Shown here: positions 1 through 7,141 of the stretch, piece by piece
Layout: each line of letters begins with the position of its first letter
Position numbering within the stretch: position 1 is the first letter of the stretch
Assembly: GCA_964291465.2 (NCBI GenBank)
Contig: OZ219929.1
Span: 44,221-108,220, forward strand
Direction: 5' to 3'
DNA length: 64,000 bases
Source: JAGWBJ01 sp964291465
GTDB taxonomy: Bacteria; Chloroflexota; Dehalococcoidia; Lucifugimonadales; JAGWBF01
The notes under the pieces: model-generated
What the model saw: only the letters and a program-made list of their open reading frames with translations
Database searches by the model: none
Told to the model about the DNA's origin: nothing
Made by a program: the position numbers and the translations under genes

Positions 1-77
1 TCGGGGGTGGAGATGAGGATGGCGTCCAACCCTTTCTCGTCGAGCTGTCGGTGAAGGTGGTCCAGACGGCTGTTCAT
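1..77 (-). CDS. Xaa-Pro aminopeptidase-like protein, N-terminal fragment
   Basis: Only the first 25 or so codons are inside the window; the gene runs off the left edge. The start reads MNSRLDHLHRQLDEKGLDAI followed by a LIST stretch. This resembles the creatinase/aminopeptidase-P N-terminal domain, where a short helix leads into a strand ending near Ser-Thr-Pro. The M24 metal-binding residues would lie outside the window, so the call rests on the N-terminus and on context. Its ATG (77-75) overlaps the aroQ stop as ATGA, so it is the last visible member of the dprA-topA-xerC-aroQ operon and probably translationally coupled. Confidence 0.55.
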   Translation of the reverse strand, partial: MNSRLDHLHRQLDEKGLDAILISTP

Positions 78-523
78 GCTTTCTCCTCTTCGGCGACTAG
101 CTGGGACAGGACCTCCAGAGCGGCGACGTATCCCCGCCAGCCCAGGCCGGCGATCTGCCCCCGGACCACGTCGGAGAGCACGGAGCGCCGCCGCCAACGT
201 TCCCGGGCGTGTATGTTGCTGATGTGTACCTCCACCACGGGCAGACCGGCGTCGGCCACGGCGTCCCGCAGGGAGTATCCGTAGTGGGTCAGCGCGCCGG
301 CGTTGATGACCATGCCCTGGGCGTCGCCCGAGCTGCCCTGGATGTAGTCTACCATGGCGCCCTCGTGGTTCGACTGGAAGAACTCGACCTCGACCCCCAG
401 GGCGCTTGCTTTCTCGGCCACCGACGCCTCGATCTCGGCAAGGGTCTTGGTGCCGTAGTGGCCCGACGGCCGCCTTCCCAGGGCGTTGAGGTTGGGCCCG
501 TTGATGACCAGGTACCTAGCCAT
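74..523 (-). CDS. aroQ: Type II 3-dehydroquinate dehydratase
   Basis: Shikimate-pathway enzyme, cytoplasmic, converting 3-dehydroquinate to 3-dehydroshikimate. The protein has about 149 residues, the normal size for the dodecameric type II family. The NGPNLNALG motif is at the N-terminus, followed by the flexible-loop Arg and the catalytic Tyr (in GHYGT), then QSNHEG, then NAGALTHYGYSLRDA, then the VEVHISN strand carrying the second catalytic residue. I chose the start that puts NGPNLN seven residues in, as is usual; an ATG four codons earlier (535) is also possible and has an AAGGGA only 2 nt upstream. It overlaps the end of xerC by a few bases and ends in an ATGA overlap with the peptidase gene, so it is co-transcribed. 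Confidence 0.96.
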   Translation of the reverse strand: MARYLVINGPNLNALGRRPSGHYGTKTLAEIEASVAEKASALGVEVEFFQSNHEGAMVDYIQGSSGDAQGMVINAGALTHYGYSLRDAVADAGLPVVEVHISNIHARERWRRRSVLSDVVRGQIAGLGWRGYVAALEVLSQLVAEEEKA

Positions 524-1490
524 CGGCGTCTTCATCTTCCCTTGGGGCCCTGGCCATGGGGTGGGTGGTCAGGTACTCGGCCCTGGCCTCCCGCTGGCTG
601 ACGTGGGTGTATATCTGGGTGGTGGCGGGGCTGGAGTGCCCGAGGAGAGACTGTACGACCCTCAGGTCGGCGCCCCCGTCCATCAGGTGGGTGGCGAAGG
701 TGTGGCGGAGGGTGTGGGGGTGCACACCCGGCCGCGTCGCCGCGACCATGGCGTACTTGGCCACCGTCTTCTCCACCCCGCGGCGGGACAGCCTCCGGCC
801 GTCGCGGTTGACGAACAGGGCCGTCTCCGCCGCCTCGGCCAGCTTGGGCCGGCCCGATTTCAGGTACGTCTCCAGGGAGGCAAGGGCGGGCCTACCCAGC
901 AGGGCCATGCGCTCGCGGGACCCCTTTCCCAGCACCTTCACCTCTCCCGCGCCCAGGTCCACACTGCCCACGTCCATGCCGTGGATCTCCGCCAGGCGCA
1001 CTCCCGCCGAGTAGAAGACGTCCATCATGGCGCGGTCGCGGAGGCCCAGGGGTGTGGAGGAGTCGGGGGCGTCGAGGAGGCGGTCGACCTCGGCCCTGTC
1101 GAGGAATGTTGGGAGCCGCTTCTCGACCTTGATGTTGAAGGTGCGGCCCCTGGGGATGGGGTTGGACGCGATCACCTTCTCCTGTACCAGGAAGCGGTAG
1201 AAGGACCGCAGGGCGACGAGCTTGCGGGCCACGCTGACCCGGGCGTAGCCGCCCTCGTCGCCCCTGGCGGAGGTGGAGAGCCAGGCCAGGTACCGGCGCA
1301 GGTGATGACGGTTCAGCTCACGTAGGTGCAGGCCCTGGGCCTCCATGAAGGACAAAAAGGGGCGGAGGTCCGTGGTGTAGACCCTGACGGTGTTCTCCGA
1401 GCGCCCCTTTTGCCCCTTCAGGCTCTCGCCGAACCGGCATAGCAGGTCGAGGGCTTCGTCGGAGGCCTGGACGGTCGGTTCGCTAGACAT
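516..1490 (-). CDS. xerC: Tyrosine recombinase XerC/XerD family
   Basis: Site-specific recombinase of about 324 residues, probably resolving chromosome dimers. An N-terminal SAM-like core-binding domain (about residues 10-110) is followed by the catalytic domain. All the expected residues are visible: Arg in AGVRLAEI (about R165), Lys in the GKGSRER hairpin (about K189), HTLRHTF (about H259 and R262), LGHSS (about H285) and the nucleophile Tyr in TQIYTHV (about Y294). The chosen start MSSEPTV shares one base with the topA stop (TGATG at 1492-1488); an upstream in-frame ATG at 1544 would only add residues inside topA. XerC and XerD cannot be told apart here, and no dif site was recognised. Its place after topA and its intact length favour a housekeeping role over a phage integrase. 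Confidence 0.93.
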   Translation of the reverse strand: MSSEPTVQASDEALDLLCRFGESLKGQKGRSENTVRVYTTDLRPFLSFMEAQGLHLRELNRHHLRRYLAWLSTSARGDEGGYARVSVARKLVALRSFYRFLVQEKVIASNPIPRGRTFNIKVEKRLPTFLDRAEVDRLLDAPDSSTPLGLRDRAMMDVFYSAGVRLAEIHGMDVGSVDLGAGEVKVLGKGSRERMALLGRPALASLETYLKSGRPKLAEAAETALFVNRDGRRLSRRGVEKTVAKYAMVAATRPGVHPHTLRHTFATHLMDGGADLRVVQSLLGHSSPATTQIYTHVSQREARAEYLTTHPMARAPREDEDADG

Positions 1491-3910
1491 CAGCTTCGGG
1501 CCAACGCCTCTTCGGGTGCCGGAGCGTCGCCCTTCCAGGCGCACGTGGTGCAGCGGGCGCCGCTGCGGCCCGACTGGACCATGAGGCCCTCACACTCCGG
1601 GCATGGCTCGGGCAGGGGCCGCTGGTTGACCAGGAAGTCGCAGTCGGGGTACCGGGAGCAGCCGTAGAACACGCGGCCCCGGCCTCTGCCGCGGCGCTGG
1701 ACCAGGTCCCCGCCGCAGCGCGGGCACGGGACTCCGACCTTGTTCAGGATCGGCTTGGAGGTCTTGCACGTTGGGTAGTCGGTGCAGGCTATGAACTTGC
1801 CGAACCTACCCGTCCTGATCTCCATGGGCTTGCCGCACTTGCTGCAGACCTCGTCGGTGGTCTCCGGGGCCTGGCTCTCGGAGGAGGCTTCGCGGGCCCC
1901 GTTGCCCTCCGAAGGAATGGGCTGGGCGTTGCGGCACTCGGGGAAGCCGGAGCAAGAGAGGAACCTGCCGAAGCGGCCCATCTTTATCACCATGGGTTTG
2001 CCGCACTTGTCACAGACCTCGTCGGTGGCCTCCTCGACTCTGACGCGGGGCATGTCCTCCGTCGCCACGTCCAGGGCCTTCTGGAACGGGCCGTAAAAGT
2101 CCTCCAGCATGGGCACCCACTGGCGCTCGCCGCGGGCCACTTCGTCCAGCTCGTCCTCCATCCTGGCGGTGAAGTTGGTGTCCATGATATCGGTGAAGTA
2201 ACCGATGAGGAGGTCGCAGACGGTCTCTCCCAGGGAGGTGGGGGCCAGCTTGCCCTCCTCCTTGACCACGTAGTGGCGGTCCATGATGGTGGAGATTATG
2301 GGAGCGTAGGTGCTGGGCCTGCCGATGCCCTTCTCCTCCAGGCTCTTGATGAGGCTGGCTTCGGTGTACCTGGGAGGGGGCTGGGTGAAGTGCTGCTTGG
2401 GGTCGATGCCCAGGCAGCTCAGGGGGTCGCCCGTCTTGAGGCCGGCGGGAGGGCCCTTCCCGGCCTCCTCCTCACTGTCGTCCACGCTCTCCATGTACAG
2501 GGTACGGAACCCGGGGAAGGTCAGCACCGATCCCGTGGACCTGAACAGGTATGTCTTCTGGGAGGCCGTCTCCCCGGCCTCGGTCTCGACGGTGGTGGAG
2601 TCGGAGCGGGCCTCGGCCATCTGGCTGGCCAGCATTCGCCTCCATATGAGGTCGTACAGCCGGTGCTGGTCCCTGGAGAGGTGCGCCTTGAGCTGGTCGG
2701 GAGTCCTGGTGATGGAGGTGGGGCGGATGGCCTCGTGGGCCTCCTGGGCCCCCTTGGCCTTCCTCCTGAACACCCTGGGCTTGTCGGGAAGGTATTCCTC
2801 TCCGAACCTCGCCTTGATGTACCCCCGGGCTTCCTGGATGGAGGCGGGGGTCACGTTGGTGGAGTCTGTCCGCATGTAGGTTATGAGGCCCACGGACCCC
2901 TCGTTGCCCAGGGCCACGCCCTCGTAGAGCTGCTGGGCGGCCATCATGGTGCGCTTGGCGGAGAACCGGAGCTTGCGGAAGGCCTCCTGCTGGAGGGTGC
3001 TGGTGATGAAGGGCGGGGCGGGGGACTGCTTCACCTCCCGTGTCTTCACCTGGGAGACCGAGTACCGGGCGTCCTTCAGGTCAGCCTCAATCTCCCGGGC
3101 GCGGTCCCCGTTCTCTATCTTGAGCTTGCCCTTCTGACCCTTGATGGAGTGGAGAAGGGCGGTGAACGCCTCGTCCCGCTTCGCCTTGGTTGCCTCCGCC
3201 TTTCTGAGCCTGGCCTCGATGGTCCAGTACTCCCGGGGCACGAAGGCGCGGATCTCCTTCTCCCGGTCGACGACCATCCTGAGGGCCACGGACTGGACCC
3301 TTCCGGCGGAGAGACCCCTCTGGACCTTCTTCCAGAGCAGGGGGCTGATCTGGTATCCCACCAGGCGGTCGAGTATGCGCCGGGCCTGCTGGGCGTTGAC
3401 CAGCTCCATGTCCAGCGTCCGGGGGTGCTCGAAGGCCTCCTTTACGGCGTCCCGGGTGATCTCGTGGAACACGACCCGGTGCAGGGGCTTGCCGCCCTTG
3501 TCCCAGTCGGCGGCCTTGACCAGGTGCCACGAGATGGCCTCGCCCTCCCGGTCGGGGTCGGTGGCCAGGTAGATGGACGGGGCCTTGGAGCCCAGGTCCT
3601 TCAGCTCCCGGACCACGTCCTGCTTGTCCTTCACCACCGTGTAGGAGGGGTCGAAGCTGCTCTCCAGGTCCACGCCCAGCTTGCCCTTGGGCAGGTCGCG
3701 CACGTGCCCGCGGGAGGCCCGGATGAGGTACCCGTCTCCCAGGATCCTCTCGATGGTGCGGGCCTTGGCCGGCGACTCCACGATGACTAGGCTGCCGCCG
3801 TTGGAGCTCCGGGTGGAGCCTGCGGGCTTGCCCTTCGTGGACTTGGCCTTGGAGGCCTTCTTGCTGTTGGAGGAGCGTGTGCCGCTCCCGGTCTTGGTGC
3901 TAGCTGCCAT
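1490..3910 (-). CDS. topA: DNA topoisomerase I
   Basis: Type IA topoisomerase of 806 residues that relaxes negative supercoils. A basic Ser/Lys-rich extension (residues 1-38) precedes the Toprim domain with VIVESPAKA (Glu45) and TDPDREGEA (Asp118, Asp120, Glu122). The active-site Tyr is in GLITYMRTDST (about Tyr345). Three CxxC...C zinc ribbons (CDKCGKPM, CSKCGKPM, CPRCGGDL) and a fourth short one (CPECEGL with CTTCAW) form the C-terminus, a usual number for bacterial TopA. The start overlaps the end of dprA by 11 bp and the stop overlaps xerC, giving a dprA-topA-xerC order seen in several phyla. The low-complexity N-terminus is the only unusual part. Confidence 0.97.
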   Translation of the reverse strand: MAASTKTGSGTRSSNSKKASKAKSTKGKPAGSTRSSNGGSLVIVESPAKARTIERILGDGYLIRASRGHVRDLPKGKLGVDLESSFDPSYTVVKDKQDVVRELKDLGSKAPSIYLATDPDREGEAISWHLVKAADWDKGGKPLHRVVFHEITRDAVKEAFEHPRTLDMELVNAQQARRILDRLVGYQISPLLWKKVQRGLSAGRVQSVALRMVVDREKEIRAFVPREYWTIEARLRKAEATKAKRDEAFTALLHSIKGQKGKLKIENGDRAREIEADLKDARYSVSQVKTREVKQSPAPPFITSTLQQEAFRKLRFSAKRTMMAAQQLYEGVALGNEGSVGLITYMRTDSTNVTPASIQEARGYIKARFGEEYLPDKPRVFRRKAKGAQEAHEAIRPTSITRTPDQLKAHLSRDQHRLYDLIWRRMLASQMAEARSDSTTVETEAGETASQKTYLFRSTGSVLTFPGFRTLYMESVDDSEEEAGKGPPAGLKTGDPLSCLGIDPKQHFTQPPPRYTEASLIKSLEEKGIGRPSTYAPIISTIMDRHYVVKEEGKLAPTSLGETVCDLLIGYFTDIMDTNFTARMEDELDEVARGERQWVPMLEDFYGPFQKALDVATEDMPRVRVEEATDEVCDKCGKPMVIKMGRFGRFLSCSGFPECRNAQPIPSEGNGAREASSESQAPETTDEVCSKCGKPMEIRTGRFGKFIACTDYPTCKTSKPILNKVGVPCPRCGGDLVQRRGRGRGRVFYGCSRYPDCDFLVNQRPLPEPCPECEGLMVQSGRSGARCTTCAWKGDAPAPEEALARS

Positions 3911-5009
3911 ACCCAGCCACGGCCTCCCGGATGCGTGTGTAGTTCATGCCGCCGACCTGCCGGACCATCCCCTTGAGCTCCATCATTGAGAGGGTGCTGC
4001 TGACCACGGCGATGGGCAGCCCCGAGCGGCGCCGGACTTCGTCGATGTGGACGGGCTCGTGGCCCAGGTGGGCCAGCAGCGCCGACTCGTTGCCGTCTGC
4101 CGGGTGCAGCATCTCCCTCATCTCGATCTGGTGAGAGACCACCGTCAGGTTCAGCTCCTCGAGGATGTCCGTGTGGCCCATGACCAGCTTGGCGCCCTCC
4201 TGGATGAGGGCGTTAGTGCCCCTGCTGACGGGTGAGAAGATGCTCCCCGGCACGCAGAAGACCTCACGGTTCTGCTCCAGGGCCTGCCGGACGGTGAGCA
4301 GGGCGCCGCTAATCTCCCCCGCCTCCACGACCAGGGTGCCCAGGGTCATGCCGCTGATGAGGCGGTTGCGGCGGGGAAAGTGGCGGGCGTCGGGCCTGGT
4401 GCCCAGCGGGTGCTCGCTGACCAGGGCCCCCTGGTCCAGTATGTCCCTGGCGAGCTTTCGATGCTCTGGGGGGTAGATGACGTCCAGGCCGCAGCCGAAG
4501 ACGGCGATGGTGCGGCCCTCGCCCTCCAGGGCGGCCCGGTGGGCGACGGAGTCGATGCCCCGGGCCAGGCCGCTGACTATGGTGACGCCGCTGGCGGCCA
4601 GGCTTCGCGACAGGGTCGCGGCCGCCTCCCGGCCGTACGACGTCGCCTTCCTGGTGCCCACCACCGCCACGGAGCGCTCGTCCTCGGGGAGAATCTCGCC
4701 CCGTACGTAGAGCACCGGGGGAGGGTCGTGTATCTCCTTGAGCCTGGGCGGGTAGGAGGAGTCGTTCCAGGTCAGGGCTCGGACGCCGGCCTTCTGCAGC
4801 TTCTCCATCTCGCCGTCGGGGGAGATGTCGGCCCGGTGGGTGACGATGGCCCTGGCGGTCTTGTCGTCGATGCCGGCGGCCTTGAGCTGCCCCAGGCTTG
4901 CGGTCCAGGCGGCCTCCAGGGACCTGAAGTGGTCCTCCAGGAGGCGGAACCTGACGGCGCCGAGATTGGGTATCAGGCTGAGGGCCACCCAGTGCTTCAC
5001 GTCGGTCAT
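3900..5009 (-). CDS. dprA: DNA-processing protein DprA
   Basis: Single-stranded-DNA-binding protein that loads RecA onto incoming DNA during transformation and is also kept in non-competent bacteria. About 369 residues: an N-terminal helical region beginning VKHWVALSLIPNLGAVR, a Rossmann-like core with VVGTRKATSYGREAA, SGLARGIDSVAH and FGCGLDVIYPPEH, and a C-terminal winged-helix segment from about residue 300. The start at 5009 is preferred over an in-frame ATG at 5030 because a good promoter (TTGTTA, 17 nt, TACGAT) ends 9 bases upstream, which would put the upstream ATG inside the promoter. It heads the operon and overlaps topA. Confidence 0.95.
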   Translation of the reverse strand: MTDVKHWVALSLIPNLGAVRFRLLEDHFRSLEAAWTASLGQLKAAGIDDKTARAIVTHRADISPDGEMEKLQKAGVRALTWNDSSYPPRLKEIHDPPPVLYVRGEILPEDERSVAVVGTRKATSYGREAAATLSRSLAASGVTIVSGLARGIDSVAHRAALEGEGRTIAVFGCGLDVIYPPEHRKLARDILDQGALVSEHPLGTRPDARHFPRRNRLISGMTLGTLVVEAGEISGALLTVRQALEQNREVFCVPGSIFSPVSRGTNALIQEGAKLVMGHTDILEELNLTVVSHQIEMREMLHPADGNESALLAHLGHEPVHIDEVRRRSGLPIAVVSSTLSMMELKGMVRQVGGMNYTRIREAVAGYGS

Positions 5010-5018
5010 GGCGTTACT

Positions 5019-5047
5019 ATCGTAGCACACGGCGAATGTCGTAACAA
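5019..5047 (-). promoter_or_regulatory. Sigma-70-type promoter of the dprA operon
   Basis: On the minus strand TTGTTA (5047-5042), a 17-nt spacer and TACGAT (5024-5019). The expected transcription start is within a few bases of the dprA ATG (5009-5007), so the mRNA would be leaderless or nearly so. No Shine-Dalgarno sequence lies in the remaining bases. Confidence 0.6.
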
Positions 5048-5118
5048 TGACGCGGTGGCCGGGTCTGTAGGTGAGTGGAGAGCGGGCCGCCCGAGGGCGG
5101 GCGGGGGTGGGGGATGGG

Positions 5119-5209
5119 TGGCGGAGAGGGTGGGATTCGAACCCACGAGAGGCTTGAGGCCCCTACGCGCTTTCCAGACGCGCCTGTTCGACCACTCCAG
5201 CACCTCTCC
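5119..5209 (-). tRNA. tRNA-Ser (GGA)
   Basis: A 91-nt cloverleaf read on the minus strand. The acceptor stem GGAGAGG pairs with CCTCTCC, the anticodon stem CGCG/CGCG encloses TCTGGAAAG with anticodon GGA, a long variable arm is present as expected for tRNA-Ser, and the T arm carries GGTTCGAATCC. The 3-prime CCA is encoded (5121-5119). It lies just upstream of dprA on the same strand. Bases 5210-5423 beyond its 5-prime end contain no gene that I can support. Confidence 0.95.
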
Positions 5210-5423
5210 GTTGCGTCCTTCCATGATAACCCAGGCGGCGTTGGCGCGCCACCTGGCGGGGGCTTAAGTGCCTTGTTTCGGGGGGACGGCGGCTGCCGCC
5301 CCTCCACTGCTGCTATCTCCTCCGTCTGGCCACAGACTGTTTCTGACGATGGCAATAGACGTTGGATTCGCTCAAGGAGATCTGTGTTCATGCTGAGTCT
5401 CTCGCCGACAAGGCCGAGACGGG

Positions 5424-5729
5424 TCAGGGTTGCGGAGACTTTGCCAGGGTCGAGGCCGGGCGGATACCGGCGGTGAGCCTTGGCCTGGCGTGGGCCAGGC
5501 GCCGGAAGTCGCATTCGACCTGGATGCCGTGCCAGAACTCGTCGGACTGTCCGAAGAAGGCCCCGAAGCGAATGGACATCGCGGGCGTTATCGCGCGCTT
5601 GCCATGAACGATCTCGTTGATTGCCCGGGGTGAAACTCCGATGGCGCGTGACATGGCGTTCTGGGAAATACCCATCGGCCGGAGGTACTCTTCCATGAGA
5701 ATCTCACCGGGTGTGATTGGCTCCTGCAT
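5424..5729 (-). CDS. higA: HigA-family antitoxin (HTH)
   Basis: Antitoxin and autorepressor of 101 residues. It begins MQEPITPGEILMEEYLRPMG, the usual HigA/VapI opening, then an XRE-type helix-turn-helix (ISQNAMSRAIGVSPRAINEI) and the segment ending in QSDEFWHGIQ. The last 15 residues are basic and less typical. The partner toxin lies directly upstream on the same strand and is frameshifted. A perfect inverted repeat and a consensus -35 sit just before the start codon, so higA may be transcribed independently of the toxin. No SD precedes the ATG, consistent with a leaderless message. Confidence 0.87.
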   Translation of the reverse strand: MQEPITPGEILMEEYLRPMGISQNAMSRAIGVSPRAINEIVHGKRAITPAMSIRFGAFFGQSDEFWHGIQVECDFRRLAHARPRLTAGIRPASTLAKSPQP

Positions 5730-5732
5730 GGG

Positions 5733-5765
5733 TATAACGTATGACGTTATATGGGTCCTTGTCAA
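5733..5765 (-). promoter_or_regulatory. higA promoter with palindromic operator
   Basis: On the minus strand TTGACA (5765-5760), 18 nt, then TACGTT (5741-5736). The perfect inverted repeat TATAACGT-ATG-ACGTTATA (5733-5751) covers the -10 region. HigA proteins are known to bind such palindromes; binding here is an inference. The predicted start lies at or one base from the higA ATG. Confidence 0.55.
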
Positions 5766-6039
5766 TGGTAGTCCACAATGGAAACGCCTTCCGGGCCGGA
5801 GTCCGTCCACCGGAAGACAAGGCGCCATTGATCGTTGATGCGAATCGAGCGGAAACCGGATAGACCTCCCAGCAGGGCCTCCAGGTGGTTGCCGGGTTGG
5901 CCGCGAGGTCACCCAGGGATCTGGCCTGGTTCAGCTGGATCAATTTGCGCAACGCAGGCCTGGCAATGAAGGCGAAGCGGCGGTTCCGTTCGGTCCTGAA
6001 GAGCTCCTCAGTGTTCCTGTCCCCAAAGGACCGGATCAT
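5762..6039 (-). pseudogene. higB: HigB-family toxin, frameshifted
   Basis: RelE/HigB-type mRNA interferase gene with one frameshift. The first part (MIRSFGDRNTEELF, then ERNRRFAFIARPALRKL) is typical HigB, up to about DLAANP. From there the original frame becomes unrelated sequence. A second frame on the same strand continues the family exactly with NHLEALLGGLSG, SIRINDQWRLVFRWTDSG and VSIVDYH, then TGA at 5764-5762. A missing G in a CCCGGG-like run near 5892-5896 would explain the break. Either the toxin is inactivated or the base was lost in sequencing. The restored length, about 92 residues, is the normal HigB size. Confidence 0.82.
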
Positions 6040-6068
6040 GGAGGGTCAACTTCCGGGGGGAGTATCAG

Positions 6069-6179
6069 TCATGTGACCAGCTGGAAGCCGGTGGGGTCGA
6101 TGGGCGTTTCTGACGTCTTGGGCAGCACGAAGTCCTTGGAGCCGCCTTTGTCGTCGACGATGCGCCGGCTGCCGGCCAT
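6069..6179 (-). CDS. Small unknown ORF or gene remnant (36 aa)
   Basis: A 36-codon frame starting MAGSRRIVDDKGGSKDFVLP. Nearly every third codon position is G or C, as in neighbouring genes, so it looks like real coding sequence. I recognise no domain. It lies 20 nt after the dehydrogenase gene and 29 nt before the HigB start. It could be a small protein of this operon, or the 5-prime stump of a larger gene cut when the toxin-antitoxin module arrived. Confidence 0.35.
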   Translation of the reverse strand: MAGSRRIVDDKGGSKDFVLPKTSETPIDPTGFQLVT

Positions 6180-6199
6180 TCCTTCTATCCCTCGGCTTC

Positions 6200-7132
6200 C
6201 TACCCCTCGGCTTCCAGGGCGCGGTCGAGGGCCTCCCGGGGGACGCGCACCTGCACGCCGGCGCGCTCCTCCTGGAGGGTCATGGGCACGCGGGAGTCCA
6301 GGTGGCCCCAGCCGCGGTTCAGCGCCTCGGTCATCTCCATGAGGACCAGGTTGGCCAGCCGCATGGGGACATCGTACTCGCGCCCCACGGAGACGGCCAG
6401 GTCCACGTCCTTCCGGGCCAGGCGCAGGGCGAAGTCCGGCGGGTCGAAGTGTCCGGGAAGCAGGTGCTCGGGCAGGCCTTCGAAGGGGCCGCGGCGTCCC
6501 TGGGCGCCCCGGCGCACGGCTTGCCACAGGGCCAGGGGGTCGACGCCCGCCTTGACTCCCATGGTGAACACCTCGGCGATGCCCGTCTGGAAGATGTATC
6601 CGGCGCAGTTGTGCACCAGCTTGGCGACGGCCCCGCAGCCTATGGGCCCGACGTAGTAGGCCTTGTCGCCGATGGAGTCGAGGACGGGCTTGCAGCTGTC
6701 GAAGACGGCCCTGTCGCCGCCGACCCAGATGGCAAGGTTCCTGGAGGCGGCGCCCCGGGGACCGCCGCTGACGGGCGCGTCGAGGACGTGTATGCCCTTC
6801 TCTCCCAGGGCCGCGTGGATGCGGCGGATCGCCGTGGGGGAGTTGGTGCTCAGGTCGAAGTAGACCTTGTCCCGGGACAGCCCCTCGACCAGGCCGTCTT
6901 CGCCCAGGGCCACGGCATCCACCTCGACGGGGCCGGGTAGGGAGGTAAAGACGATGTCGGAGGCTTCGGCGACCTCCCTTGGTGTGTCGGCCCAGACGGC
7001 TCCGGCCTCCAGGTGGCGGGTCGCCACCTCCCTGCGAATGTCATGGACCACCATCTCGTTGCCGCCCTGCAGGGCGTTGTAGGCCATGCTGCCTCCCATG
7101 GTGCCCAGTCCGATAAACCCTACCCTTGCCAT
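6200..7132 (-). CDS. 3-hydroxyisobutyrate dehydrogenase-family oxidoreductase
   Basis: NAD(P)-dependent beta-hydroxyacid dehydrogenase of 310 residues. The N-terminal Rossmann fold starts MARVGFIGLGTMGGSMA. The substrate-binding motif DAPVSGGPRGA lies near residue 120, and the catalytic Lys is in GCGAVAKLVHNCAGY (K-x3-N pattern) near residue 172. The family covers 3-hydroxyisobutyrate dehydrogenase, tartronate semialdehyde reductase and related enzymes, and the sequence alone does not fix the substrate. The gene follows two CoA-transferases and a MaoC-like hydratase on the same strand (9 nt from the nearest), suggesting one pathway for a branched or hydroxylated acid. Confidence 0.9.
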   Translation of the reverse strand: MARVGFIGLGTMGGSMAYNALQGGNEMVVHDIRREVATRHLEAGAVWADTPREVAEASDIVFTSLPGPVEVDAVALGEDGLVEGLSRDKVYFDLSTNSPTAIRRIHAALGEKGIHVLDAPVSGGPRGAASRNLAIWVGGDRAVFDSCKPVLDSIGDKAYYVGPIGCGAVAKLVHNCAGYIFQTGIAEVFTMGVKAGVDPLALWQAVRRGAQGRRGPFEGLPEHLLPGHFDPPDFALRLARKDVDLAVSVGREYDVPMRLANLVLMEMTEALNRGWGHLDSRVPMTLQEERAGVQVRVPREALDRALEAEG

Positions 7133-7141
7133 TGCCGCCTC

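Noticed and set aside
516..1490. Phage or integron origin for the tyrosine recombinase
   Set aside because: It is embedded and overlapped in a housekeeping operon, with normal GC and no attachment site or cargo.
5087..5100. CCGCCC-GA-GGGCGG hairpin between tRNA-Ser(GGA) and dprA as a terminator
   Set aside because: No U-tract on either strand, and short palindromes are frequent in such GC-rich DNA.
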